From contig CACLZW010000002.1 in NCBI GenBank assembly GCA_902611475.1, positions 43,848 to 107,847 of the forward strand: a DNA stretch of 64,000 bases, written 5' to 3'. Positions 1 through 9,560 of this stretch are shown here, piece after piece (within the stretch, counting starts at the first letter, position 1; each line of letters begins with the position of its first letter). The position numbers and the translations under genes were made by a program. Below the pieces are notes generated by a model. That model was not told the DNA's origin. It did not search any database and saw only the letters and a program-made list of their open reading frames with translations. The stretch comes from an uncultured Alphaproteobacteria bacterium (GTDB lineage Bacteria; Pseudomonadota; Alphaproteobacteria; Rhodobacterales; Rhodobacteraceae).

Positions 1-909
1 AGAAAAGGGTTTCTTGATAGTGGTGATGGTCACAAGGTGTATTATGAAGAATGCGGTAACCCTAACGGAATACCTGTTTTGGTTGTGCATGGTGGACCAG
101 GTGGCGGCTGTAGCCCTACAATGCGTAGGTTTTTCGATCCTGACGCATACTACATTGTTCTTTTTGATCAAAGGGGTTGTGGAAGATCCAAACCCTATGC
201 GTCAGTGGAGAATAACACTACATGGCATCTTGTATCAGATATGGAGGCTATAAGAAAAAAACTCGGCATAAGTAAATTGGTTCTGTTTGGAGGTAGCTGG
301 GGCGCTGCCCTGTCTCTAGTTTATGCTCAAACTCATCCTGAAATGGTTAGCAAAATAATCCTCCGAGGAGTATTTACTATGACCGAATCTGAGTTAGACT
401 GGTTTTACAAAGAGGGTGGAGCTAGCATGTTTTGGCCTGAAGCATGGCGAGCTTTTAGGGACATGCTCCCACCAAAAGAGCAGAAAAATATAATTAAAGG
501 CTATCACTCAAGATTGTTTGGATCTTCCCCTACAGAACAAGGTCGATTTGCAAGAGCTTGGACAGCTTGGGAGAATGCGCTTGCTAATCTCGAAAGCCCT
601 GGATTTGGTTCTAGTCCCTCAACTGATTATGCGAGAGCTTTTGCGAGGATTGAAAACCACTATTTCAAGAACCTTGGGTTTTTAAGCAAATCACAACAAA
701 TTAGAGACAATATGCATAAGATATTGGACATACCATCTATAATAGTTCAAGGACGATATGACATGATCTGTCCTCCTGGAACAGCTGAGTTACTTCACAG
801 ATTATGGCCAAATTCGAATTTATTTATGGTGTCAAAAGCAGGTCATGCAATGTCTGAGCCAGGAATCACAGCAGCCTTGGTAAAGGCAACTGAACAATTT
901 AAGAACTAA
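1..909 (+). CDS. pip: Proline iminopeptidase (alpha/beta hydrolase), 5'-truncated by the window edge
   Basis: HGGPGGG, DQRGCGRS and GGSWG motifs; frame stays open upstream of the called GTG start (RKGFLDSGDGHKVYYEECGNP) to base 1. Confidence 0.88.
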   Translation, partial: RKGFLDSGDGHKVYYEECGNPNGIPVLVVHGGPGGGCSPTMRRFFDPDAYYIVLFDQRGCGRSKPYASVENNTTWHLVSDMEAIRKKLGISKLVLFGGSWGAALSLVYAQTHPEMVSKIILRGVFTMTESELDWFYKEGGASMFWPEAWRAFRDMLPPKEQKNIIKGYHSRLFGSSPTEQGRFARAWTAWENALANLESPGFGSSPSTDYARAFARIENHYFKNLGFLSKSQQIRDNMHKILDIPSIIVQGRYDMICPPGTAELLHRLWPNSNLFMVSKAGHAMSEPGITAALVKATEQFKN

Positions 910-1507
910 GTTTGCTTAGTTTTTTAATAAAGCCCTCGAATGAAGAATATGTACTTTTCCTCGGCTTGTGAAAAGATACGATTGTCATTACTACCACTTT
1001 TTGATCTACTAAGAAAAAATATTTTCTTACAAACTCTTTTCGTTTTGAGGAACTAACCATCTGAAAGTTCACATAGAAAAATTTATTTTGTAACTTCTTT
1101 TCACCGTAGATCAGCTTCTTATTGCTGACTGCAGAAGTAAATTTCTTGAACTCAATTTTATCAGCAATTTCCGATAAATATTTTTTTTGAGAAATTTTTT
1201 TTGGTACTCTCGACTGGGTGAATGTGATATTAACTATCGTATCAACTGGTCTGCGACTAAAATAGAGTTTATCACCATTATTTACTTCTATACAATTAGT
1301 GACCACCAATGTTTCTCGCATCCCAGTGGAGTTGTTAGCGCTTCGATCTAAACAAAAACCCCTTGGCAGTTTATGTTTTACCTTATATTGACCTGCAGGA
1401 ATAGAAATAGAGTTTGTCAGTGGTCCTGACCCAATTGATAAGCAACCACTCAAAAACAGCAAGAGATAGAAACCTCCGAGCATTCCACTTAAATTTTTCA
1501 ATGCCAA
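899..1507 (-). CDS. Putative lipoprotein of unknown function
   Basis: N-terminal hydrophobic segment ending LFLSGC, a lipobox-like site; no recognised domain. Confidence 0.6.
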   Translation of the reverse strand: MALKNLSGMLGGFYLLLFLSGCLSIGSGPLTNSISIPAGQYKVKHKLPRGFCLDRSANNSTGMRETLVVTNCIEVNNGDKLYFSRRPVDTIVNITFTQSRVPKKISQKKYLSEIADKIEFKKFTSAVSNKKLIYGEKKLQNKFFYVNFQMVSSSKRKEFVRKYFFLVDQKVVVMTIVSFHKPRKSTYSSFEGFIKKLSKLSS

Positions 1508-1637
1508 ATCTCCAATAAAACATATCGAGTGTACCTATTATTTATCTAAGAAAAAACAGTAGGTTTATTTTTATTTTGTATAATGTTATTTTTTAGTTTA
1601 GCAATAATGACTATATAAAAAAAAACTGGTATGTAAA

Positions 1638-2543
1638 ATGAATTGGATCTCTAACTTTGTTAGGCCAAAAATCAATGCAATATTTTCACGTAAAGGTAGC
1701 TCTGAGACATTGTGGGTTAAATGCGAGAGCTGTAACTCGATGATATTTCATAAAGAATTCAGCCAAAATCTCAATGTGTGCCCAAGTTGTAACTATCATA
1801 TGTACATGTCTCCTAAGGACCGGTTCAAGTCATTATTTGACGACAGCATATACTCAGCGATTGATTATGACGCTCCAGAGCAGGATCCTCTGAATTTCAA
1901 AGATACAAAAAAATATACTGATAGAATAAAAGATGCACAAAAAAGTACTGGCCAAAAGGAAGCAATTTCAATTTCTGAAGGTCAATTAGGAGGTATGAAA
2001 ACGATAATAGCCTGTCAAGACTTTAAGTTCATGGGAGGATCTATGGGTATGGCTGTAGGCAACGCGATTTTAGAAGGGGTAAAACGAGCGGTGAAAAATA
2101 AATCTCCCTTTATTTTATTTGCTGCTGCTGGAGGCGCCAGAATGCAAGAAAGTGTTTTATCGCTAATCCAAATGCCCAGAACAACAGTCGCGATTGAAAT
2201 GTTAAGAGATGCCAAACTTCCCTATATAGTTGTATTAACAAACCCAACCACTGGCGGAGTTACAGCGTCTTACGCAATGCTGGGAGATGTGCAAATAGCC
2301 GAACCAAATGCACTTATTTGCTTTGCTGGGCCAAGAGTTATAGAGCAAACAATTAGGGAAAGACTACCAGAGGGATTTCAGAGATCAGAGTATTTGTTGG
2401 ACCACGGAATGCTTGATAAAGTGGTATCGAGAAAGTTTTTGAGAGAAGAGCTGATAAAATTAATCTATTTATTAAAAAATCAACCTCCACCAATTAGGGG
2501 AAATATTACAGAGTCTGATGGGCCTAATGGACGAGATTCTTAA
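1638..2543 (+). CDS. accD: Acetyl-CoA carboxylase carboxyltransferase subunit beta
   Basis: N-terminal CxxC...CxxC zinc ribbon (CESC...CPSC), GGSMGMAVGNAI, GGARMQES, TTGGVTASYAMLGD. Confidence 0.95.
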   Translation: MNWISNFVRPKINAIFSRKGSSETLWVKCESCNSMIFHKEFSQNLNVCPSCNYHMYMSPKDRFKSLFDDSIYSAIDYDAPEQDPLNFKDTKKYTDRIKDAQKSTGQKEAISISEGQLGGMKTIIACQDFKFMGGSMGMAVGNAILEGVKRAVKNKSPFILFAAAGGARMQESVLSLIQMPRTTVAIEMLRDAKLPYIVVLTNPTTGGVTASYAMLGDVQIAEPNALICFAGPRVIEQTIRERLPEGFQRSEYLLDHGMLDKVVSRKFLREELIKLIYLLKNQPPPIRGNITESDGPNGRDS

Positions 2544-3822
2544 AAGGCTGGAATTACTTCACCCCAAAATAATCGATCTTAAATTAGACAGAGTAAAAAG
2601 ACTTTTGAGAAAATTGGGCAATCCCGAAAAGTCGATACCTCCTGTATTACATGTCGCTGGAACTAATGGAAAAGGATCCACTATTGCTATGATTAAAGCT
2701 GGGCTGCAAAGAAGTGGGTTTAGGACACATACCTATACTTCACCACATTTGGTGAACTTTAATGAGAGAATTGAGATAGGGGACAAAAGAATAAGTGAAG
2801 ATGCGTTAAAAGAAGTTCTTAATGAGTGCGAAAAGGTGAATAACTCTCAGCCAATAACATTTTTTGAAATAACTACCTGTGCTGCTTTTCTTGCATTTTC
2901 AAGAGCATCTGCTGACTATACACTTTTAGAGGTGGGACTGGGCGGAGAGTTTGATGCTACTAACGTTATTCAAAACCCTGTAGCCTCAATTATTACTCCA
3001 ATATCCTTCGATCATAAGGAGTATTTGGGAAGTTCAATAAAAAAGATTGCTGCCGCTAAAGCTGGTATAATTAAGAAAAACACTCCTACTATAATCTCAA
3101 ACCAATCTCCAATAGTAAAACGAATACTTGATGCAAAATGCGTGTCAAATAATAGTCATGTTATCTGGTCGGCAGAAAGTTTCTCCGTTTCTAGTTCAAG
3201 GAAATCCATTATTCAAAAACTCAGCAAAAAAAGTATCGAGTATCCTTTTCCTAACTTAATTGGCACACACCAAATCAGCAACGCAATGACCGCTATTTCT
3301 ACGCTTACCTATTTAAAGATCCCCGAAAAACACATATGTGAGGGGTTAACATCTACATACTGGCCAGCTAGGCTCCAAGAGATAAATAACGGAAGTCTGT
3401 ATGAATTGATAAAAAACTATAACATTAATAACAAATTATGGATTGATGGAGGCCATAATGAAGAGGCTAGCATTCAACTAAGCAAGAGTGTGGGTTTTAT
3501 GAATAAAAAAAACCTCCATATCATTTTTGGTTGCCTTGCGCATAAAGATTATAGATCTTTTCTAAGAAATATGGTGGCCGTAGCCTCGTCTCTGAGTATA
3601 GTTGAAATTGATCATCAACCCTCATCACTAATTAAAACAGTGGTCGCTTCAAGCGCTAAAGAAGTAGGTTGGAAAAAAATCTATCCAGCGTATAGTATTC
3701 GAGATGCTATTAAAAATATTTGTTCCCAAGATAAAGGTTTGGCCCCACAAGTTTCAATTTTAATCTGTGGTTCCCTATATTTGGCAGGACAAGCTTTGAA
3801 AGAAAATGGGGTTGAAATCTAG
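2518..3822 (+). CDS. folC: Bifunctional folylpolyglutamate/dihydrofolate synthase
   Basis: [12 protein letters not shown]-loop, [26 protein letters not shown]; directly after accD. Confidence 0.95.
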   Translation: MGLMDEILKRLELLHPKIIDLKLDRVKRLLRKLGNPEKSIPPVLHVAGTNGKGSTIAMIKAGLQRSGFRTHTYTSPHLVNFNERIEIGDKRISEDALKEVLNECEKVNNSQPITFFEITTCAAFLAFSRASADYTLLEVGLGGEFDATNVIQNPVASIITPISFDHKEYLGSSIKKIAAAKAGIIKKNTPTIISNQSPIVKRILDAKCVSNNSHVIWSAESFSVSSSRKSIIQKLSKKSIEYPFPNLIGTHQISNAMTAISTLTYLKIPEKHICEGLTSTYWPARLQEINNGSLYELIKNYNINNKLWIDGGHNEEASIQLSKSVGFMNKKNLHIIFGCLAHKDYRSFLRNMVAVASSLSIVEIDHQPSSLIKTVVASSAKEVGWKKIYPAYSIRDAIKNICSQDKGLAPQVSILICGSLYLAGQALKENGVEI

Positions 3823-4139
3823 GTGCTTTCGTCAATCCAGTTTTTCAAATCTGTCTTAGGTGCCGCCCCAATTTTGGATGAGATCATTTCCCCATTTTTA
3901 AATATAAAGAGTGCTGGAATACCTCTAACACCTAATTTGCTTGGACTATTTGGGTTTTCATCAACATTGATTTTTGCAATTTTAATTTTTTCTCCATATT
4001 CCTCAGACAACTCTTCCAAAGCTGGTCCTATTTGTTTACATGGCCCGCACCACTCTGCCCAGAAATCGATTACTACAGGAACCGAGCTTTTTATCACTTG
4101 CTCTTCAAAAGTCTCATCCGTTACGTTAAATGTTGCCAT
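3819..4139 (-). CDS. trxA: Thioredoxin
   Basis: [10 protein letters not shown] active site, 106 aa. Confidence 0.96.
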   Translation of the reverse strand: MATFNVTDETFEEQVIKSSVPVVIDFWAEWCGPCKQIGPALEELSEEYGEKIKIAKINVDENPNSPSKLGVRGIPALFIFKNGEMISSKIGAAPKTDLKNWIDEST

Positions 4140-4148
4140 GGTTTACTC

Positions 4149-5579
4149 CTAGTTTTTTATCCTTTTTTGATAATAAGTTTCTTTAAAATAATTTCTGATA
4201 TCGTTAAGTTCAAAAACAAATTCTCTCACGTTAGTATTAGAGCCGTTTTCAATAATTTCAATCTCTTTGTCAAAATCGTCACAAGTTTTCCATTTTTCTT
4301 TGTTAGTGCTTGTTAATTGATCTTCAACCGAGCGCTCAATTTTGTCTCTTACACTTGATGGTAAGGTTTGAGGGCACTCCTCATAAATAAGCCTCAGCCC
4401 AAAATAAGAAAAACGTTTATCAGAAAATTTCTGGCACAAATTATATCTATTTGACCAATTTTCATTCTTAAACTGTTGTTTCAGTTTTTGGTCCTTATGG
4501 CTCGGAAATCCACCAATATACAATGTTTCCTCTGCCATTATATCTTCTTGTGATCCGCTTAATTCTTTTTCTTGTTTAGTCGCCTCTGCAATATCCAAAA
4601 GCATTGAAACTAAATTTTGTTTAAAAAAAGAAGCATTCTCCAAGATCTCAGATCTTTTTTGGAATTCATTTATATTTATCGACTTGAAAAACCAACTATC
4701 TTCAACTTGCTTTTTTTTTAACAATATTGGACCTTTGTTTGGTTTTACAAATTTAAGAAATTTTTGACCGGACATATAAATATCTCTTAAATCCTTTAAA
4801 TTTAATTCAATTAAATCTTGAGGGTCGTAATTTAGATCAAAGAGAACTGGGAAATTATAAACGGGATGACTAAACAGAAAAGTGCCTGAAATTGGAGTTG
4901 TTTTTCCGTAAAATGTTTGGCATAGAAAAACTATTTTCTCCTTCGAAAGGGTATGGTACACCCAAGATTTATTTGCTCCATCTAAAAATGATCGCCAAAA
5001 ACTAGGTTTTCTTTTGGATATAAGTTGTGCCAGTTGTTTTGTAGCCATAACATCACCAAGCGCATCATGTGCAAGGTGATTAATGGAATTCGCTGGTGCT
5101 ATTTGGTCTAGTTTAAAGGTCTTCTTCTTTTTTTCATTAGTAGGGACATTTATAGTATTCGGGAAAAAGAAATCAACGGTTCGTAATAGCTCTAGTAAAT
5201 CAGCCCTATGGTTATTATTCTTACTTGTCAAATATGGGTCAAGAAGAGCCCTGAATAGTGAGTGTCTTAAGAATTCCTCATCAAAATTTATGCTGTTATA
5301 ACCAATAAATATAGAAGGTGACCATCTAATAAACTTTTCTTCTAGTTTTCTAAGCATCTCGTAGTGCGAACATTCCGTTTTTATTAGTTTGGCGTAATCA
5401 GTATTGTTTACTGCGAGGGCTAAGGGACTGGGTATTAGTCCGGGCTTCAATCTACATCTATATTCAAATGCCTCTATCTCATTGAACTCTTTGGAAACTT
5501 TAGTTGCTCCGACCTGAAGAATTTGGTCCCAATGTGGATCTCTACCAGTTGTTTCAAAGTCATAAAAAATTAAATCCAT
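4149..5579 (-). CDS. sbcB: Exodeoxyribonuclease I (DEDDh exonuclease)
   Basis: FYDFETTG, GYNSINFDEEF and HDALGDVMAT exonuclease motifs; 476 aa with an ExoI-like layout. Confidence 0.85.
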   Translation of the reverse strand: MDLIFYDFETTGRDPHWDQILQVGATKVSKEFNEIEAFEYRCRLKPGLIPSPLALAVNNTDYAKLIKTECSHYEMLRKLEEKFIRWSPSIFIGYNSINFDEEFLRHSLFRALLDPYLTSKNNNHRADLLELLRTVDFFFPNTINVPTNEKKKKTFKLDQIAPANSINHLAHDALGDVMATKQLAQLISKRKPSFWRSFLDGANKSWVYHTLSKEKIVFLCQTFYGKTTPISGTFLFSHPVYNFPVLFDLNYDPQDLIELNLKDLRDIYMSGQKFLKFVKPNKGPILLKKKQVEDSWFFKSININEFQKRSEILENASFFKQNLVSMLLDIAEATKQEKELSGSQEDIMAEETLYIGGFPSHKDQKLKQQFKNENWSNRYNLCQKFSDKRFSYFGLRLIYEECPQTLPSSVRDKIERSVEDQLTSTNKEKWKTCDDFDKEIEIIENGSNTNVREFVFELNDIRNYFKETYYQKRIKN

Positions 5580-5599
5580 GTTTTCTTATTCTAAATATT

Positions 5600-6115
5600 T
5601 TACTTATTAAAATGTCTACTACCAAGTAAAGCGCCAATCAAATCATCCCACCCATCTCCGAAAAATGCAACTTCAACATCTCTATACTTTTTTAGCTTTT
5701 TTGTTTCTAGTATTTTTATGCTTACATACCGAGCAAGGCTATCTTTTTCTAAAATTTCTGGCCATTCTAAAATAGTAATCTGACTATCAAAGACATCTGG
5801 AATCCCCAACTCGAATAGCTCCAACTCACTTTTAACCCTGTAAAGATCAATGTGTGAAATTTTACGGCCTTTAAATTCATAGCTTTGAATCAAAGAAAAT
5901 GTTGGTGACGAAACTTCTTCAATATCTATATTTTCCTTTTTCGCATTCGCTTTAATTAATAGTCTAGCAAACTCTGTCTTTCCAGCACCGACCTTGCCGG
6001 AAAGAAGTAGCAAATCACTATTTTCTGTATTTTCTGCAAAAATTTTTGCTATCTCACCTAAATCAAGGAGTTCCAAACCAAATGAATGTAGTATAACAAG
6101 GGGCTCAGCTAACAT
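5600..6115 (-). CDS. tsaE: tRNA threonylcarbamoyladenosine biosynthesis ATPase TsaE
   Basis: LLSGKVGAGKTEFAR P-loop, SSPTFSLIQSYE, HIDLYR, ILEWPE. Confidence 0.93.
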   Translation of the reverse strand: MLAEPLVILHSFGLELLDLGEIAKIFAENTENSDLLLLSGKVGAGKTEFARLLIKANAKKENIDIEEVSSPTFSLIQSYEFKGRKISHIDLYRVKSELELFELGIPDVFDSQITILEWPEILEKDSLARYVSIKILETKKLKKYRDVEVAFFGDGWDDLIGALLGSRHFNK

Positions 6116-7520
6116 TTCTTGGGTTCTCCTTCATTTTAGCTTTCTTGTCCCATTGCAAGACTTCGATAGATGATCTTTCCCAAGAAATCTCGACTTTTGC
6201 CCCCGTTATTCGTTTTTTACCATCACTTTCGATTTGTTTCATATTTGAGAATTTCAACCTCCCATTTGTTTTCTCCAGTAAAATATTTGCTATGAATAAA
6301 CCAAGGCCCATTCCCTCTTCGGATGTTCTATTTTTTAACTCCATTAAATAGAAATTACTTTTATTTAGAAATGGTTCTCCAATCATATTTGTAATATCAT
6401 TAGGAAACCCTTTACCATCGTCGGTTATCTCTAAATTTATTTTTCTAGAGTTAATTATTAGGTTTATATCCACGTGGGATTTGGAAAATTTCAGTGCATT
6501 GTGGACAATATTTCTTATACCATGTATCAGTTCAGGTTCTCTTTTAACCAAAGGTATCATTTTTTCTTTTATTGAAATGCCCTCATGACTTTGACTCACC
6601 CCGTTAAGTCTGAAAATTATTTGCTTATTAAAGTTTTTATAAGGCTGGCTAGCTTCAAAAAGAAGTGTGAAAAAATCAATGTTTTTTACATACTGATCAT
6701 CTTTTCCAAGTGACCCCATATCCGAAATTATAGTCTTACATCTATCAATTTGTTCGTATATTAATTTTATATCTTGATAGATGGGGCTGTCGTTATCAAT
6801 TTCACTAAGCAGCTCCGATGAGGCCAATTTAATCGTCGCGAGCGGAGAGCCCAATTCATGGCCTAAAGCGGCCACTACACCTGTCAAGGCCGTAAGTTTT
6901 CTTTCTTTCTCTAAAGCAACTTGAGTGGCCTGAAGGGCTTTATTCATATTTGAATTATCCAAAAATATTCTTCTCACATAACTGCCTAAAAATGTCACAG
7001 TAATTATTAAAGAAGCTGAATAACCAACCAATAAAATCTCTGGAGGCGTTAATACATCTCCTGAGCTGTCAAGTATAGAAAAATTTTTAGAGCTCAATAG
7101 CAATATGCATAAAAATGTCATTATACCAAGAGCAATAAGATAGATTATTGGCAGTGAAGATGCAGATACAATAGCTGGTACAATTATAAGCATTGAAAAG
7201 GGATTGCTTATTCCACCTGAAAAATAAAGTAATAACGAAATTTGAGTCAAGTCAAAAGAGAGAAATAAAAATGTCTTCAAAGCTGATAATCGCTTTTCTG
7301 TTCTGAAGTAAATGCTACAAGTAAGATTGACAATACAAGAAAATAAAATGATTGTGAGACATGCCTCAACATTAAAGGTTAGGCCTAGTACCAGATCAGT
7401 AACTGCTATTGCAACACCTTGTCCAACTATAGCCAGCCAGCGTAAATTTACTAGAGTTTTAGGCTTAATCCAACTTGCATCCAAATAGATTTGCCTTTTT
7501 ATTAAGTTTATCATTTTCAA
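6105..7520 (-). CDS. regB: Redox-sensing histidine kinase of the RegB/PrrB/ActS family
   Basis: N-terminal TM region with GGISNPF (RegB quinone-site GGxxNPF), H-box GHELGSPLATI, Cys in EQIDRCKTIISDMG at the redox-Cys position. Confidence 0.9.
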   Translation of the reverse strand: MKMINLIKRQIYLDASWIKPKTLVNLRWLAIVGQGVAIAVTDLVLGLTFNVEACLTIILFSCIVNLTCSIYFRTEKRLSALKTFLFLSFDLTQISLLLYFSGGISNPFSMLIIVPAIVSASSLPIIYLIALGIMTFLCILLLSSKNFSILDSSGDVLTPPEILLVGYSASLIITVTFLGSYVRRIFLDNSNMNKALQATQVALEKERKLTALTGVVAALGHELGSPLATIKLASSELLSEIDNDSPIYQDIKLIYEQIDRCKTIISDMGSLGKDDQYVKNIDFFTLLFEASQPYKNFNKQIIFRLNGVSQSHEGISIKEKMIPLVKREPELIHGIRNIVHNALKFSKSHVDINLIINSRKINLEITDDGKGFPNDITNMIGEPFLNKSNFYLMELKNRTSEEGMGLGLFIANILLEKTNGRLKFSNMKQIESDGKKRITGAKVEISWERSSIEVLQWDKKAKMKENPRNVS

Positions 7521-7677
7521 AGCTGAAGTATTGAATACTAAATAACATCTAACATACTCTTTCTAAATTTCTTATAAAATTAATTGGTGTCATTAAATGG
7601 TTCATAAGAATACCGAGGAAAATGTTTGACGGAGAGTAATTTTGGAACATATTATCCACAAAGAGGGGCATATGTAG

Positions 7678-8232
7678 ATGTTAGATGAAACTAATTACAA
7701 AATCGACGAGAATAATTCTCTACTCATCTTGGATGATGATCAACCATTCTTAAAAAGATTGAGTGTGGCAATGGAAAAGCGAGGTTTTAATGTTTTTCCT
7801 GCAAGTTCTATGGCAGAATTTAGTAGGATTATAGAAAAAGACTGTCCAAACTACGCTATAATTGACCTTAGGCTTAGCGATGGAACTGGATTAGATGCCG
7901 TCGAAAGTATAAGAAATGTAAATCCAAAATCAAAAATCGTAGTACTTACCGGCTATGGTGCAATAGCCACAGCTGTTGCTGCAGTCAAAATAGGTGCAAT
8001 TGATTACCTATCAAAGCCAGCAGACGCAAACGATATTTTAAACGCCCTTGTTTTTAGTGACCAGAGTAAACCTCCTCCGCCAGTCAACCCAATGTCAGCA
8101 GATAGGGTAAAGTGGGAGCATATTCAAAGGATATTTGAATTATGCAATAGAAATGTCTCTGAGACTGCTAGGAGATTAAACATGCATAGACGAACGCTAC
8201 AAAGAATTCTAGCAAAAAGAAGTCCTAGATAA
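7678..8232 (+). CDS. regA: Response regulator of the RegA/PrrA/ActR family
   Basis: Receiver domain (LDDD, VVLTGYG, DYLSKPAD), proline linker KPPPPVNPMSADRVKWEHIQR, Fis-type HTH NVSETARRLNMHRRTLQRILAKR. Confidence 0.93.
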   Translation: MLDETNYKIDENNSLLILDDDQPFLKRLSVAMEKRGFNVFPASSMAEFSRIIEKDCPNYAIIDLRLSDGTGLDAVESIRNVNPKSKIVVLTGYGAIATAVAAVKIGAIDYLSKPADANDILNALVFSDQSKPPPPVNPMSADRVKWEHIQRIFELCNRNVSETARRLNMHRRTLQRILAKRSPR

Positions 8233-8237
8233 TACCT

Positions 8238-9473
8238 TTATTGTTTGAGGAGCTCAGGAAGATTTCCATACTCACCTGCTGCCTCCTTTACAAAAAAACT
8301 CTTTAACAGATCAGATTTATCAAGAGCGTTCATACCCAGCTCTCGCAGAGTTTTAAGATAAAAATTGTCATTCGAGAAAAGTGTGTTTATAAAATCCGTA
8401 TAGGTTGCTAGAGATATCCTATCGAATGACCTCCATGATTCATATTGTTTTAAAAGATCATTGCTTCCAAGATCTAAACCTAATTTTTTACCTTTCAAAA
8501 GGATATCAACCAAAGAGGCAACATCTCTAAAACCTAGATTCAGACCTTGCCCAGCGAGTGGGTGAATTGCTTGAGCTGAGTCTCCAATAAAAACTTTTCT
8601 ATTGTCAATAGTGTCTCTCAGAAACCTTAGATAAAGCGGGAATATTTTTTTTTCACCTATCAATGAAAGGTTTGTTAAAATATCTCCAATGTTATCCTTT
8701 AAATGGTTTACAAATTTTTCATCATTAGATTTGCTAATTTTATCTCCAAGTTCTATTGGCAGACTCCAAACAAAAGTTGTCCGTTTTCCTTTCAGAGGAA
8801 GTATTGCTAACGGGCCGCCTGACAAAAACAATTGATGGGCAACAAAATTATGCTCATTTTCATGGGACAGGTTCCCAACTATCGCTAATTGATTATAATT
8901 TTTTTTGAAAAAAGTTTTATTTAGGCGTTTCGCAAAGCCCGACTCTCGACCATCACTAATAATAAATATTTCAGTGCTAATCAACGAATTGTCAGAAAGC
9001 ATGATTTTAGTTTCGAAACTATTTGTCTGATCCTCAATTACCTCTGTAAAGTTAATCAATTGAATTTTTGCATTTCTATTAATCTCTGACTCAAGCACTT
9101 TTCTCAAGTAAAAGTCTTCTATCATGTAGCTCGAAGGGCCAACCTCATGGGGTTCTTTATTAAACTCTACCAAATGCCGTTTCGTGTCACCAGAATTCTT
9201 TCTTGTCGAAAGCATGATATTTTCTATAGGACTTACATTTAATCTTTTTGGGTCCCAAAGACCGAGATTAATTAATAAATTCTTTGAGGTTCTTGATAGC
9301 GCATAGGTTCGTCCCTTATTTCTCCTTATTCTATCTTCCTTTGAAGTTCCATCAACAATTGTTACATCCAATCCCTTTAATGCAAGCGCTATAGCCATTG
9401 TACTTCCGATTAAACCCGCACCTGCTATAACAATTTGTCTTTTTTCGGAACTTTTCATAAGAAAATCAGTCAC
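8238..9473 (-). CDS. FAD-dependent ubiquinone-biosynthesis hydroxylase (UbiH/UbiF/Coq6 family)
   Basis: GAGLIGSTMAIALALKG FAD fold, VFIGDSAQAIHPLAGQGLNLGFRD. Confidence 0.85.
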   Translation of the reverse strand: MTDFLMKSSEKRQIVIAGAGLIGSTMAIALALKGLDVTIVDGTSKEDRIRRNKGRTYALSRTSKNLLINLGLWDPKRLNVSPIENIMLSTRKNSGDTKRHLVEFNKEPHEVGPSSYMIEDFYLRKVLESEINRNAKIQLINFTEVIEDQTNSFETKIMLSDNSLISTEIFIISDGRESGFAKRLNKTFFKKNYNQLAIVGNLSHENEHNFVAHQLFLSGGPLAILPLKGKRTTFVWSLPIELGDKISKSNDEKFVNHLKDNIGDILTNLSLIGEKKIFPLYLRFLRDTIDNRKVFIGDSAQAIHPLAGQGLNLGFRDVASLVDILLKGKKLGLDLGSNDLLKQYESWRSFDRISLATYTDFINTLFSNDNFYLKTLRELGMNALDKSDLLKSFFVKEAAGEYGNLPELLKQ

Positions 9474-9560
9474 CAGTTGGATTTGAAAAATAATATATTT
9501 AGTAAATAATTTAACTAGTTTATTATATCAAAAAGTAAATAAAACCAACCAACAATAAAA

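Noticed and set aside
3823-4316. Plus-strand ORFs of 109 and 94 aa over trxA and sbcB
   Set aside because: Antisense to the clear thioredoxin and exonuclease reading frames; no protein features.
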